64,000 bases of DNA, taken from assembly GCA_025408405.1 (NCBI GenBank), contig JANYJE010000009.1, positions 1 to 64,000 on the forward strand, read 5' to 3'. Below are positions 53,813 to 62,610 of the stretch, piece after piece. This DNA is from Nitrosomonadales bacterium (GTDB lineage: Bacteria; Pseudomonadota; Gammaproteobacteria; Burkholderiales; Gallionellaceae). The stretch's first letter is position 1. The number at the start of each line of letters is the position of its first letter. The notes beneath the pieces were generated by a model, which searched no databases, was not told the DNA's origin, and saw only the letters and a program-made list of their open reading frames with translations. The position numbers and the translations under genes are program-made.

Positions 53813-54196
53813 TCAGTAGCCAGGCATCATTCCGCCACCAGGGCCCATGCCCCCGCCTGGCCCCATTCCATCCCGGGGCCCCATTCCACCACGCATGGGA
53901 GGCTCGTCAGGAAGTGTTAGCCCCTTCGTCTTGGCGCGCTCCTGCATTTTCTTGTGATGCTCAAGTTGATACGCATCGCGCTCCTGCTTGGTTTTGAAAC
54001 TGTTCATCCTGTTGCGATGCCCGATACGCTCCTGCTCTGTCATCAACTGGCTGCCGTAGATCGGTGCCTGATTCTGTATCTGGGTCTTGTCCTTGGTTTG
54101 ATCTTTTGCCTGGTCCTTGTCGGCTGCCAGAGCAAGATTGGCAGAAAGTATTAATGCGCCTGCCATTGCCGATACGGTCAATGTGCGGAATAACAT
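53813..54196 (-). CDS. Small periplasmic protein with Gly/Met-rich tail
   Basis: ATG 54196 has GGAG 6 bases upstream and gives a clear signal peptide (MLFRTLTVSAMAGALILSA then NLALA, cleavage before ADKDQ). The mature part of this 127-residue product starts with Lys/Asp/Gln repeats, has a charged helical middle (ERIGHRNRMNSFKTKQERDAY) and ends in GGMGPGGGMMPGY-type repeats. Met- and Gly-rich tails can bind metals, but no family is recognised. It ends at the decarboxylase terminator on the opposite strand. Confidence 0.65.
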   Translation of the reverse strand: MLFRTLTVSAMAGALILSANLALAADKDQAKDQTKDKTQIQNQAPIYGSQLMTEQERIGHRNRMNSFKTKQERDAYQLEHHKKMQERAKTKGLTLPDEPPMRGGMGPRDGMGPGGGMGPGGGMMPGY

Positions 54197-54343
54197 GATT
54201 GTCTCCAGTTTCACGGGGTCACCGATACTGACGCAGTAGCCAACCCCATTTAGCAGCTGCACCAAGATGGATAGCCTCGCAGGGTATGCCGATGGCCAAG
54301 ACTAGTAAATAAGCAGAACCCTTAAGATTACCTTTTGATAATG

Positions 54344-54880
54344 CTAATGTCGGCGCTGCAAAGTCACGAAGTGGTAGCTTAGCGGCTGCGGTGCTTCCTG
54401 ATGGTGTTGCTCGCGGGCTATTTCCTGCCATTCTTTTTTGTCGAATGCAGGAAAGTGCGCATCGCCTTCTACGTCCTGTTGTATCTCGGTGAGATACAGT
54501 GTGTCTGCCAGAGGCAATGCCTGCGCGTAGAGCTCGGCACCACCCACGATAAAAATCTCGTTGTCACCGCTACACGCTGCGACGGCCTCTTGCAGCGAGT
54601 GCGCGACGAGGCAGCCCTCTATTTTTAATTTTCGGTCGCGGGTGACGACCACGGTGGTGCGCCCCGGCAAAGGCTTGCCGATGGAGTCATAGGTCTTGCG
54701 TCCCATGATCATGTGATGCCCCATGGTGAGCGCCTTGAAGTGCCTGAGGTCTTCCGGGCAGCGCCACGGCAGGGTGTTGTCGACGCCGATAGTGCGGTTG
54801 CTTGCCATCGCAACGATGATGGAAAGGCGGGATTCGGGATTCGGGATTCGGGATTCGGGGGGCGGGGCTGATGGGTTCAC
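54344..54880 (-). CDS. folA: Dihydrofolate reductase FolA with repeat-encoded N-terminal extension
   Basis: The DHFR core is clear: SIIVAMASNRTIGVDNTLPW, then MGRKTYDSIGKPLPGRTTVV and IFIVGGAELYAQALPLADTLYLTEI (shown in parts). It reduces dihydrofolate made by ThyA. The only in-frame start upstream of the core is GTG 54880, with AAGGA 9 bases before it. This makes residues 2-18 (NPSAPPPESRIPNPESR), encoded largely by four CCGAATC heptamers. The normal short N-terminus (about one Met before SIIVAM) seems to have been replaced by repeat sequence. Two bases separate it from the upstream four-helix-bundle gene. Total 178 residues. Confidence 0.9.
   Translation of the reverse strand: MNPSAPPPESRIPNPESRLSIIVAMASNRTIGVDNTLPWRCPEDLRHFKALTMGHHMIMGRKTYDSIGKPLPGRTTVVVTRDRKLKIEGCLVAHSLQEAVAACSGDNEIFIVGGAELYAQALPLADTLYLTEIQQDVEGDAHFPAFDKKEWQEIAREQHHQEAPQPLSYHFVTLQRRH
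54831..54858 (-). repeat. Four perfect heptamers at the folA 5' end
   Basis: GATTCGG is repeated four times exactly (54831-54858); on the folA strand this is the TCCCGAA variant of the TCCTGAA family. It is translated as the PESRIPNPES part of the FolA N-terminus. A perfect array is slippage-prone, and a change of one unit would shift the frame. Confidence 0.85.
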
Positions 54881-54882
54881 GG

Positions 54883-55242
54883 TTAATCGTCCTTGGTTGA
54901 AAGTGAGCGTATCAGCCCGTTTAGCATTTTGCCTATTGCATTGGTTTTGGAAATCAGATCAGAAAGGCTAACTGAGCCAATAAATTCTAGCCGAGCCGAG
55001 ATTTGTAGCTGAGTTTCCACTTCCATCAGGGAGCCATGTGCAATGGAAAGATGGTTGAGATATGCACCCGTTGATTTACGCCCATGCCCCTCTGCAATGT
55101 TTGAGGGGATGGAAACGGCGGCACGTCGAATTTGAGAGGTGAGCCCAAATCGCTCGTCAGTTGGAAAGGTGGCGGTCACTTTGTAAATATCAGTGACTAA
55201 ATCCATCGCCTTCTGCCAGACAACCAACTCTTCATGTTTCAT
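54883..55242 (-). CDS. Four-helix bundle protein (23S rRNA IVS-protein / S23 family)
   Basis: This 119-residue protein begins MKHEELVVWQKAMDLVTDIY and carries IRRAAVSIPSNIAEGHGRKS, the hallmark of the S23/IVP four-helix bundle family. Its members were first noticed inside 23S rRNA intervening sequences and have no settled biochemical role. The gene sits between thyA and folA in an otherwise pure thymidylate/folate pair, and both its flanks carry heptamer arrays. Its DNA is more AT-rich than the neighbours, which suggests it arrived as an insertion. Confidence 0.88.
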   Translation of the reverse strand: MKHEELVVWQKAMDLVTDIYKVTATFPTDERFGLTSQIRRAAVSIPSNIAEGHGRKSTGAYLNHLSIAHGSLMEVETQLQISARLEFIGSVSLSDLISKTNAIGKMLNGLIRSLSTKDD

Positions 55243-55248
55243 CGCGCC

Positions 55249-55283
55249 CCCCGAATCCTGAATCCTTGATCCTGAATCCTAAA
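55249..55283 (-). repeat. TCCTGAA-type heptamers between thyA and the four-helix-bundle gene
   Basis: Five 7-base units in phase (first one CCCCGAA, then two exact TCCTGAA interleaved with variants) cover 55249-55283. They include the thyA stop codon region (55279-55281). This is the upstream flank of the four-helix-bundle gene; the downstream flank holds the folA array. Confidence 0.75.
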
Positions 55284-56073
55284 CGGCGACCGGCGCCTTG
55301 ATCGCCGGATGCGGGTCATAGCCTTCGAGGGTGAAATCCTCGAATTTGAATTCGAAGATATCCTTTACCGCCGGGTTGATCTTCATGGTCGGCAGCGCAC
55401 GCGGCTCGCGCGACAGTTGCAGCTGCGTCTGTTCCATGTGGTTGAGATAGAGATGAGCATCGCCCAGGGTGTGCACGAAATCGCCCGGCTGGAGACCGCA
55501 CACCTGCGCCATCATCAGCGTGAGCAGGGCGTAAGAGGCGATGTTGAACGGCACGCCGAGGAAGATGTCGGCGCTGCGCTGGTACAGCTGGCACGACAGC
55601 TTGCCGTCCGCCACGTAAAACTGGAAGAAGGCATGGCAGGGTGCCAGCGCCATCCGGTCGAGCTCGCCCACGTTCCAGGCGGAAACAATCAGGCGCCGCG
55701 AGTCCGGATTTTTCTTGATCTGTTCGATCACGTCGCGCATCTGGTCGATAGTGCGGCCGTCGGGTGTAGACCACGAGCGCCACTGCTTGCCGTACACCGG
55801 CCCCAGGTTGCCGTTCTCGTCCGCCCATTCGTCCCAGATGGAAACGCCGTTTTCCTTGAGATATTTGATGTTGGTGTCGCCCTGCAAAAACCACAGCAGC
55901 TCGTGGACGATGGATTTCAGGTGGCATTTCTTGGTGGTGACCAGCGGAAAGCCTTCAGCCAGATCGAAGCGCATCTGGTAGCCGAACACGCTGACGGTGC
56001 CGGTGCCGGTGCGGTCGGATTTATTGGTGCCGCGATCCAGCACATGTTGCATCAGGTCGAGATAGGTGCGCAT
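55279..56073 (-). CDS. thyA: Thymidylate synthase ThyA
   Basis: This 264-residue enzyme has the same length as E. coli ThyA. It methylates dUMP to dTMP using methylene-tetrahydrofolate. Catalytic Cys lies in [12 protein letters not shown] (about 146), with [30 protein letters not shown] and the C-terminal IKAPVAV. It starts 5 bases after the upstream protein kinase gene and leads into the four-helix-bundle and folA genes, so a thymidylate-folate operon is likely. Dcd, 4 kb away, feeds the same pathway. Confidence 0.96.
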   Translation of the reverse strand: MRTYLDLMQHVLDRGTNKSDRTGTGTVSVFGYQMRFDLAEGFPLVTTKKCHLKSIVHELLWFLQGDTNIKYLKENGVSIWDEWADENGNLGPVYGKQWRSWSTPDGRTIDQMRDVIEQIKKNPDSRRLIVSAWNVGELDRMALAPCHAFFQFYVADGKLSCQLYQRSADIFLGVPFNIASYALLTLMMAQVCGLQPGDFVHTLGDAHLYLNHMEQTQLQLSREPRALPTMKINPAVKDIFEFKFEDFTLEGYDPHPAIKAPVAV

Positions 56074-56078
56074 AGTTC

Positions 56079-57038
56079 TTAATTGAAGAAAGTCAGTTCG
56101 ATGATTTCAAACAGGATGAACAGCAGGACGGCAATGCCGACGATTTTCCATTTATGCCTCTTGTCGGATGAAGCGCCGGCGAAGAGGTGGTATAAATGCA
56201 GGCTGCTCTGGGGGGAGGGAGCTTTATGGCAGGAGAGCAAATCTTTGCCGAGCTCGCGGGCATCCTGATAGCGGTCTTCCGGTTGTTTGGCCAGGCATTT
56301 GGCGACAATGGCGCTCAGTGCATCGGTAACCTCGGGGTTCAATGATCTGGGGCTGGGGGGCTCTTCCTGCACGATCTGGTACATGACCGCATGGGGGTTG
56401 TCGCCAGTGAACGGCAACTGCCCGGTCAGCATCTGATACAGCAATACTCCGAACGAGAAAATATCCGAGCGTGGGGCAAGAGGGCGATTCAATATTAGCT
56501 CGGGTGACATATATGGCGGCGAACCCATTATATTGCCGGTTTGGGTGAGCGTCAGCGAGGCGGGGAGGCGCGCGATGCCGAAGTCGGCAATCTTGACCTG
56601 GCCGTTCTTCAATACCATGATGTTGGAAGGCTTGATGTCGCGGTGAACAATGTCATGTTCATGGGCATAAGCCAGTCCCGCTGCCACCTGGATCACGATG
56701 TTCAACGTTTCTTCAACGGACGGACGCTTGGCGTTGTCGAGCAGGTGTTGCAGTTCGTTGCCTTCCATCAACTCCATGGCAATGTAGGCGATGCCGTCGT
56801 TTTTCCCCAGGTCATAGATGGTGACGATATTGGGATGGCTCAGGCGCCCAGCGGCCTTTGCTTCCTGATAGAAGCGGGCCTCATATTCCTTCTGTTTTTC
56901 CGGATCAAGATTTTGCAGGTTGATGGTTTTTACCGCGACCATGCGGTCGATCAAAGGGTCTTTCGCCTTGTAAACGACACCCATTGCGCCGCGTCCCAGC
57001 TCACTGACAATTTCATAGCGTCCAAGATTGTTGATCAT
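56079..57038 (-). CDS. PknB-type Ser/Thr protein kinase with C-terminal membrane anchor
   Basis: This 319-residue protein has a eukaryotic-like kinase domain (about 7-270): Gly loop [12 protein letters not shown], Lys37 in VAVKTI, Glu in the C helix, HRDIKPSN catalytic loop, DFG (IADFGIAR) and the APE-equivalent MSPELIL. All key residues are present. A short linker and one membrane helix (about 297-316, [19 protein letters not shown]) end the protein, with almost no periplasmic part. It lies 5 bases upstream of thyA, implying co-transcription; targets are unknown and no partner phosphatase is nearby. Confidence 0.9.
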   Translation of the reverse strand: MINNLGRYEIVSELGRGAMGVVYKAKDPLIDRMVAVKTINLQNLDPEKQKEYEARFYQEAKAAGRLSHPNIVTIYDLGKNDGIAYIAMELMEGNELQHLLDNAKRPSVEETLNIVIQVAAGLAYAHEHDIVHRDIKPSNIMVLKNGQVKIADFGIARLPASLTLTQTGNIMGSPPYMSPELILNRPLAPRSDIFSFGVLLYQMLTGQLPFTGDNPHAVMYQIVQEEPPSPRSLNPEVTDALSAIVAKCLAKQPEDRYQDARELGKDLLSCHKAPSPQSSLHLYHLFAGASSDKRHKWKIVGIAVLLFILFEIIELTFFN

Positions 57039-57281
57039 CGCATTCCTAATGAACCGGTTTTGATTAACTGCTATAGGAGCTTATTGGCGGCGCAGTTTGA
57101 ACAATGCGTCACGCATCAAATTCGAGGACGCAATGCTAGCACAACTTACCCTGCCCCAATTCCTGCGCACAGACTCAGACATGCAACATCTGCCTGCGTT
57201 GCTGCCCAAGCCGACGCAAGCAGGGCGGTTGTTGCCTCGCACAGTTTAGCGCTGGCAGGCCGGCATAAAATGGAACTGGAA

Positions 57282-57755
57282 TTACACCGCCATCGCAACA
57301 ACCCAGTAACGCACAAATTTCCCGACGAGCATAAACAGTGCCGCTTGCAGCGGATTCAGCCGCAACCATCCTGCCGCCAGACACAGTGCATCGCCGATCA
57401 GCGGTGCCCACGCCAGCAGCAGCGCCGGTGTGCCGTAGTTGCGCACTTTTTCCACGTGTTTTAGCTGCTGCGTCTGCACCCGCAAGGAATACGCCGGTGG
57501 GGGCCCGGCAGCCTGGCTGCCACCCATCCGCTGCGGCAGCATCCAGCCCATGCCGAAGGTCACCATGCCGCCCAGCGTATTGCCCAGGGTGCCGAGCAGG
57601 AGTGCGGGCCAGAATAATTCCGGATGCAGTGCCAAAACGCCGGCCAGCACCAGCTCAGAGCCGCCCGGTAACAGTGTGGCACCGAGCAGGCTGGAAATAA
57701 ACAGGCCCCACAGGCTGAGGTCGCTGCCGAAAAATTGGGTGAGTGTGTCCATCAT
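57282..57755 (-). CDS. YqaA/DedA-type small membrane protein
   Basis: This is a 157-residue membrane protein with about four helices and the YqaA pattern SSLLGATLLPGGSELVLAGVL, LLGTLGNTLGGMVTFGMGW and a C-terminal LLLAWAPLIGDALCLAAGWLR. SNARE-associated/DedA-like proteins take part in membrane homeostasis or lipid transport. ATG 57755 or 57752 may start it. A 243-base gap up to the kinase gene holds nothing I can support beyond the kinase promoter region. Confidence 0.78.
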   Translation of the reverse strand: MMDTLTQFFGSDLSLWGLFISSLLGATLLPGGSELVLAGVLALHPELFWPALLLGTLGNTLGGMVTFGMGWMLPQRMGGSQAAGPPPAYSLRVQTQQLKHVEKVRNYGTPALLLAWAPLIGDALCLAAGWLRLNPLQAALFMLVGKFVRYWVVAMAV

Positions 57756-57759
57756 GCGT

Positions 57760-57787
57760 CGTCATTCCCGCCTGCGCGGGGATGACG
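57760..57787 (+). repeat. ATTCCC-type palindrome near lpdA 3' end
   Basis: CGTCATTCCCGC and GCGGGGATGACG are inverted copies with one mismatch around 4 bases. The core ATTCCC-N8-GGGGAT is one base away from the ATTCCC-N8-GGGAAT pattern found twice at 59594-59707. It may act as a terminator hairpin between lpdA and the YqaA-like gene. Confidence 0.65.
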
Positions 57788-57793
57788 AAGGAT

Positions 57794-59572
57794 TTAGTGC
57801 TTCTTCTTCGGCATGTACAGGTCGGTGATGCTGCCTTCGGCAATCTCCGCCGCGAAGCCGATGGTCTCGGACAGGGTGGGGTGCGGGTGGATGGTGAGGG
57901 CCAGGTCTTCCATGTCTGCGCCCATTTCCAGTGCCAGCACGCTTTCAGCCAGCAGTTCTCCGGCATTCACGCCGACGATGCCGGTGCCCAGGATGCGTTT
58001 TGTGGCCGGGTCGTAGAGTACCTTGGTGAGTCCTTCCTCGCGTGCCACCGACAGCGCGCGGCCGGAAGCGGCCCACGGGAAGGAGGCCTTCTCGTAGGGG
58101 ATGCCCTGCGCCTTGGCCTGGGTTTCGGTGAGGCCCATCCAGGAAATTTCCGGATCGGTGTAGGCCACTGACGGTATCGTCATCGGCTCGAAGAACGCCT
58201 TGTGTCCGGCGATATTTTCCGCCGCCACCTTGCCTTCATGCACGGCCTTGTGCGCCAGCATCGGGTCGCCGACGATGTCGCCGATGGCATAAATGTGCGG
58301 CACGTTGCTGCGCATTTGTTTATCCACCGGAATGAAGCCGCGCTCGTTGACCGTCAGTCCCGCCGCTTCGGCGTTGATCTCGCGTCCGTTGGGGCGGCGG
58401 CCCACGGCCATCAGCACGCGGTCGTAGAGTTGCGGCTCGGGCGCCTGTTCGCCTTCGAAGGTGACTTTCAGTCCGGTCTTCTGCGCTTCGATCCGGGTAA
58501 CTTTTGTTTTCAGGTAAATGGCTTCGTAACGCTTGGCGATGCGGTTGTGCAGCGGCTTCACCAGGTCGCGGTCGGCGCCGGGAATGAGCTGATCCATTAA
58601 CTCGACCACGGAAATCTTGCTGCCTAGCGCGTCGTACACCGTGGCCATCTCCAGCCCGATAATGCCGCCGCCGATAATCAGCAGGCGCTTCGGCACATCC
58701 TGCAATGCCAGTGCGCCGGTGGAGTCGATGATGCGCGGATCGTCGTAGGGGAAGCCGGGGATGCGCGCAACACTGGAGCCTGCAGCGACAATGGCGTGGT
58801 CGAAGGTGATGGTCTTGTGGCCTTCCCTGGTTTCCACCACCAGGCTGTTGGCCGAGCTGAACTTCGCCACGCCCTGCACCACCTGCACCTTGCGCTGTTT
58901 GGCCAGGCCTGCGAGGCCGCCGGTGAGCTTGCCGATCACGCTTTCTTTCCAGCTGCGTATCTTGTTGATGTCGATCTTGGGCTTGGCAAAGGTGACGCCG
59001 TGATGCTCGACCTCTGCCGCTTCGGTGATCACCTTGGCTACATGCAGCAGTGCCTTGGAAGGAATGCAGCCCACGTTCAGGCACACACCGCCAAGCGCTG
59101 CGTGCTTCTCGATCAGCACCACCTGGCGGCCCAGGTCGGCCGCACGGAAGGCGGCGGTGTAGCCGCCGGGGCCGGCACCCAGCACCACGACTTCGGCGTG
59201 AATGTCACCCTTCGGGAAGGATGCAGGATTTAGGATTCGGGATTCAGGGGCTGGTATTTTGGGTGCCGCTGCAACAGGTTTTACTGAATCCTGCATCCCG
59301 GATCCTGATTCCTGTTTTTTGGTTCCTGAATCCTCGCTTTCCAGCATCAGAATCACGCTGCCTTCGCCGACCTTGTCGCCCACCTTGATCTTGAGCTCTT
59401 TCACCACACCCGCGGCGGGTGCCGGCACATCCATGGTGGCTTTGTCGGTTTCCAGCGTGATCAGCGATTGCTCTGCAACAACGCTGTCGCCCGCCTTGAC
59501 CAGTACTTCGATGACGGGGATGTCTTTAAAATTGCCGATGTCCGGTACCTTGACTGCGATGATTTTGTTCAT
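57794..59572 (-). CDS. lpdA: Dihydrolipoamide dehydrogenase with N-terminal lipoyl domain
   Basis: ATG 59572 has GGAGA upstream and gives a 592-residue E3 subunit. An N-terminal lipoyl domain (about 1-82; lipoyl Lys44 in [10 protein letters not shown]) is joined by a linker (about 85-130) to the flavoprotein: [17 protein letters not shown], redox-active CLNVGC, NAD motif [10 protein letters not shown] and the C-terminal HPHPTLSE base. It reoxidises lipoyl groups of the pyruvate dehydrogenase complex. Part of the linker is encoded by two heptamer arrays. aceE and aceF are not in the window, although they often adjoin this gene form. Confidence 0.94.
   Translation of the reverse strand: MNKIIAVKVPDIGNFKDIPVIEVLVKAGDSVVAEQSLITLETDKATMDVPAPAAGVVKELKIKVGDKVGEGSVILMLESEDSGTKKQESGSGMQDSVKPVAAAPKIPAPESRILNPASFPKGDIHAEVVVLGAGPGGYTAAFRAADLGRQVVLIEKHAALGGVCLNVGCIPSKALLHVAKVITEAAEVEHHGVTFAKPKIDINKIRSWKESVIGKLTGGLAGLAKQRKVQVVQGVAKFSSANSLVVETREGHKTITFDHAIVAAGSSVARIPGFPYDDPRIIDSTGALALQDVPKRLLIIGGGIIGLEMATVYDALGSKISVVELMDQLIPGADRDLVKPLHNRIAKRYEAIYLKTKVTRIEAQKTGLKVTFEGEQAPEPQLYDRVLMAVGRRPNGREINAEAAGLTVNERGFIPVDKQMRSNVPHIYAIGDIVGDPMLAHKAVHEGKVAAENIAGHKAFFEPMTIPSVAYTDPEISWMGLTETQAKAQGIPYEKASFPWAASGRALSVAREEGLTKVLYDPATKRILGTGIVGVNAGELLAESVLALEMGADMEDLALTIHPHPTLSETIGFAAEIAEGSITDLYMPKKKH
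59219..59316 (-). repeat. Two opposed heptamer arrays encoding the LpdA linker
   Basis: Four GGATTCA-type heptamers (59219-59246) and five TCCTGAA-type heptamers (59282-59316) lie in opposite orientations 35 bases apart. They are translated in the linker between lipoyl and flavoprotein domains (segments [10 protein letters not shown] and [10 protein letters not shown]). Confidence 0.75.
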
Positions 59573-59593
59573 GTGTTCTCCGTTCTCTTGTGC

Positions 59594-59707
59594 TGTCATT
59601 CCCGCGCAGGCGGGAATCCAGCGGTTTTATGCAAAATGTTTTTTGTGTTGTCTCCGCGTTGCGGAGAGATATTTTTTAAATGGATTCCCGCCTTTGCGGG
59701 AATGACA
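59594..59707 (+). mobile_element. 114-base MITE-like element with ATTCCC-N8-GGGAAT termini
   Basis: 27-base terminal inverted repeats (59594-59620 and 59681-59707) match at 25 positions. Each arm contains a palindrome ATTCCC-N8-GGGAAT, the pattern of neisserial dRS3 repeats. A perfect internal hairpin TCTCCGC/GCGGAGA is at 59651-59667. The element fills the gap between proA and lpdA and carries no ORF. A role as a terminator between the two reverse-strand genes is possible. Confidence 0.75.
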
Positions 59708-59712
59708 ATCGG

Positions 59713-60972
59713 TTATTTCCGTATCTGGCCGTTGCCAAGCACGATGTATTTTTGCGAGGTCAGCCCTTCCAGTCCTACCGGACCGCGTGCGTGGATCTTG
59801 TCGGTGGAGATGCCGATCTCCGCGCCCAGGCCGTATTCAAAGCCGTCGGCAAAGCGCGTCGAGGCATTCACCATCACCGAGCTGGAATCTACCTCGCGCA
59901 GGAAACGCATGGCACGCGTGTAGTTCTCGGTCACGATGCAGTCGGTGTGCTGCGAGCCGTAGGTGTTGATGTGCTCCATCGCCTCATTAAGATCCGCCAC
60001 GATGCGCACGCTCAAGATAGGCGCCAGGTATTCGGTGTGCCAGTCTTCTGCTGTGGCCGCTTTCATCTGTGCCACGAGTTTGCAGGCGGCCTCATCGCCG
60101 CGCAGTTCCACGCCCTTCTCCAGGTAAATTTTGCACAGGCGCGGCAGCACCTCGGCCGCAACGCCCTGTGCCACCAGCAGAGTTTCCATGGCGTTGCACA
60201 CGCCGTAACGGTGGGTCTTGGCGTTGTCGGCAATGCGGATGGCTTTGTCCAGGTCGGCAGCGTCGTCGATGTACACATGGCAAACGCCGTGCAGATGCTT
60301 GATCACCGGCACGCGGGCTTCTTCCGACACGCGTGCGATCAGTTCCTTGCCGCCGCGCGGCACGATCACATCCACATACTCCTTCATGGTGATCAGCTCG
60401 CCTACGGCGGCGCGGTCGGTGGTGTTCACCACCTGCACTGCCGTCTCCGGCAAACCCGCTGCGCGCAGACCGGCATGCACACAGGCGGCAATCGCCTGGT
60501 TGGAGTGGATGGCCTCCGAGCCGCCGCGCAGGATGGCCGCGTTGCCCGACTTCAGGCACAGGCCAGCCGCATCGGCGGTCACATTGGGGCGCGACTCGTA
60601 GATGATGCCGATCACGCCCAGCGGCACGCGCATCTTGCCCACCTGGATGCCGGAAGGACGGTATTTCATCTCGCTGATCTCGCCGATCAAGTCCGGCAAC
60701 TGGGCGATCTGGCGCAGGCCTTGCGCCATGCCGTGCACGGATTTTTCGCTCAGGGCGAGGCGGTCGATGGCGGCGGCATCCAGGCCGCTGGCATGCGCGG
60801 CGGCGACATCCTTGGCATTGGCCGTGAGCAGCGCCGTACTGCTGTCCACAATGGCGGCGGCGATGGCCTCCAGCGCGCGGTTCTTGGTGGCCGTTTCGGC
60901 CTGCGCCATGATGCGTGCGGCGGCACGCGCCTGCCGGCCTACCTGCTGCATGTATGTCTTGATGTTATCCAT
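59713..60972 (-). CDS. proA: Gamma-glutamyl phosphate reductase ProA
   Basis: This 419-residue NADPH enzyme makes glutamate semialdehyde, the second step of proline synthesis. It has the aldehyde dehydrogenase fold: [44 protein letters not shown], the catalytic Cys in [11 protein letters not shown] and [17 protein letters not shown]. The start codon at 60972 is normal. It lies divergent from trpC; proB is not in the window. Confidence 0.96.
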   Translation of the reverse strand: MDNIKTYMQQVGRQARAAARIMAQAETATKNRALEAIAAAIVDSSTALLTANAKDVAAAHASGLDAAAIDRLALSEKSVHGMAQGLRQIAQLPDLIGEISEMKYRPSGIQVGKMRVPLGVIGIIYESRPNVTADAAGLCLKSGNAAILRGGSEAIHSNQAIAACVHAGLRAAGLPETAVQVVNTTDRAAVGELITMKEYVDVIVPRGGKELIARVSEEARVPVIKHLHGVCHVYIDDAADLDKAIRIADNAKTHRYGVCNAMETLLVAQGVAAEVLPRLCKIYLEKGVELRGDEAACKLVAQMKAATAEDWHTEYLAPILSVRIVADLNEAMEHINTYGSQHTDCIVTENYTRAMRFLREVDSSSVMVNASTRFADGFEYGLGAEIGISTDKIHARGPVGLEGLTSQKYIVLGNGQIRK

Positions 60973-61060
60973 CGCGCTTCTCTATGTGTTTGGAGTGAGT
61001 CGCGCATTTTACCGCAAGCGAGGTGATAAAATGCACGCCTTGTTCGTAAGAGACTTAGCC

Positions 61061-61849
61061 ATGTCCGACATCCTGAAAAAAATCCTCGCCGTCAAGGCGC
61101 AAGAAGTGGCCGCCGCCAAGCTGTCCAAGCCGTTGCCAGCCGCCCGTGCCGAGGCCGAGCAGGCCGCACCTGCACGCGACTTTGTCGGCGCCATCAGAGC
61201 CAGGATTGCAGCAGGCAAGCCTGCTGTCATCGCCGAGATCAAGAAGGCCAGCCCCAGCAAAGGCGTGCTGCGCGAGGATTTTCGCCCGGCCGAGATTGCG
61301 AAAAGCTATGCGCAACACGGAGCTGCGTGCCTGTCGGTGTTGACCGACGCGCAGTTTTTTCAGGGCAGTGTCGCCTACCTGCAACAGGCGCGGGCAGCCT
61401 GTGAATTACCAGTGCTGCGCAAAGACTTCATGGTGGATAGCTACCAGATCTACGAAGCACGCGCGATGGGGGCCGACTGTATCCTGCTGATTGCCGCAGC
61501 GCTGAGCCTGGCCGAGATGCGCGAGTTTGAAGCGCTGGCGCACAGCCTGGGGATGGGGGTGCTGGTCGAAGTGCACAACGCGGCCGAGCTGGATATGGCA
61601 CTGCAACTCACCACGCCCTTGATAGGCGTCAACAACCGCAGCCTGCGCACCTTTGAGGTGAGCCTGCAAAATACCCTGGATTTGCTGCCGCGCATTCCGT
61701 ATGGGCGCATCGTGGTCACCGAAAGCGGCATTCTGCAGCCGCAAGATGTGGCCTTGATGCGCAGCCATCAGGTGCACGGTTTTCTGGTGGGGGAGGCGTT
61801 CATGCGCGCAGCAGAACCGGGGGTGGAGTTGGCGCGGTTGTTTTTGTAG
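61061..61849 (+). CDS. trpC: Indole-3-glycerol-phosphate synthase TrpC
   Basis: ATG 61061 gives [20 protein letters not shown], the typical betaproteobacterial start; the much longer frame is antisense to proA, and ATG 61031 is a less likely alternative. The 262-residue TIM barrel closes the indole ring in tryptophan synthesis. [48 protein letters not shown] (contiguous) and [12 protein letters not shown] are signatures. A GATAAAAT box at 61025-61032 could be its -10. Other trp genes are absent from the window. Confidence 0.95.
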   Translation: MSDILKKILAVKAQEVAAAKLSKPLPAARAEAEQAAPARDFVGAIRARIAAGKPAVIAEIKKASPSKGVLREDFRPAEIAKSYAQHGAACLSVLTDAQFFQGSVAYLQQARAACELPVLRKDFMVDSYQIYEARAMGADCILLIAAALSLAEMREFEALAHSLGMGVLVEVHNAAELDMALQLTTPLIGVNNRSLRTFEVSLQNTLDLLPRIPYGRIVVTESGILQPQDVALMRSHQVHGFLVGEAFMRAAEPGVELARLFL

Positions 61850-61948
61850 TTGCCTGGGTTGCGGCAGCATCACTGCGCTTTTATCCCCGCAGGGGCGCCC
61901 AACAACGGTTACTTTCTGAGTGATTCTATAAAGCCCGGCCGTCCAGAT

Positions 61949-62341
61949 TCACCAACGGTTCCGTTCCGGGTCGCGGCGCTCCATGCTAAGCGTCGGGAAT
62001 GCGCCGGTTGCTCCGGCTTCCATGCGCGTGCGCCCGGTGCGGATGACGAGATGATTGATGACGACGAATTGCCGGACTAGTTCGAAGGCTTGCGGATCGG
62101 CCTTTGCCAGGGAGAAGCGCACAACGACCGATGGCGTGCCTTGTATCATCATCGGCAGCAGGTAAGAGGAGTAAAGAATTCTTCCGTCCTGGCCCCGCGT
62201 CGAGAGCGAATCGCTAAGGCGCTCCCACCAATTGGAGGGGCGAAACACCTGTCCATCTTTGGTGATGCCCTGTATTACGAATTCAGCAAGATCGGGAGAC
62301 TGATCTTTACGGTCCAGCAATTTTTTGATTTCGTCCGGCAT
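61949..62341 (-). CDS. DUF3579 family protein
   Basis: This is a 130-residue soluble protein with the DUF3579 pattern FVIQGITKDGQVFRPSNWWERL near the start and YSSYLLPMMIQGTPSVVVRFSL in the middle (each split where longer). The family is mainly betaproteobacterial and has no assigned function. The C-terminal tail (about 105-130, RTRMEAGATGAFPTLSMERR) is extra compared with what I remember. It is divergent from the porin and converges on trpC. Confidence 0.78.
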   Translation of the reverse strand: MPDEIKKLLDRKDQSPDLAEFVIQGITKDGQVFRPSNWWERLSDSLSTRGQDGRILYSSYLLPMMIQGTPSVVVRFSLAKADPQAFELVRQFVVINHLVIRTGRTRMEAGATGAFPTLSMERRDPERNRW

Positions 62342-62498
62342 TTTTTATTTCAGGAGATTCAGACGGTGCGAATCATAGCATTACCTTGTATAACGATAAG
62401 CAATGGGCACGTTTTTTTCAGATGCACAGGCATTGACGAGGATTGTTGTAAAAAAGAGACATTAATGTGAATCTTTTGTTAAAAATGCCAGCCAGCCC

Positions 62499-62527
62499 TT
62501 GTGTCTGCCTCCGGGCTTGGGCACAAT
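62499..62527 (+). promoter_or_regulatory. Putative sigma-70 promoter for the porin
   Basis: TTGTGT (62499-62504) and CACAAT (62522-62527) are 17 bases apart, giving a leader of about 77 bases before the porin ATG. The hexamers are imperfect. The 269-base gap here otherwise shows only AT-rich sequence. Confidence 0.4.
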
Positions 62528-62610
62528 CGCCGCTGAATTTCCAAACACGGGAATTTGCTGAAGTTTGGCGGGCATCCGCCCCAATTCAACAACCAAGGAG
62601 TTTACTCAAG

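Noticed and set aside
57133-57249. 38-codon forward ORF between the kinase and YqaA-like genes
   Set aside because: No ribosome-binding site, no recognisable sequence, and it lies in the likely promoter region of the kinase gene.
48532-59316. Heptamer arrays considered as a CRISPR array
   Set aside because: Units are 7 bases with no spacers and no cas genes; they are simple tandem repeats.
59680-61026. 448-codon frame antisense to proA
   Set aside because: It lies wholly over proA, which is unambiguous, and has no recognisable domain.
60602-61060. N-terminal extension of the trpC frame
   Set aside because: The extension is antisense to proA. TrpC proteins start at the MSDIL segment encoded from 61061.
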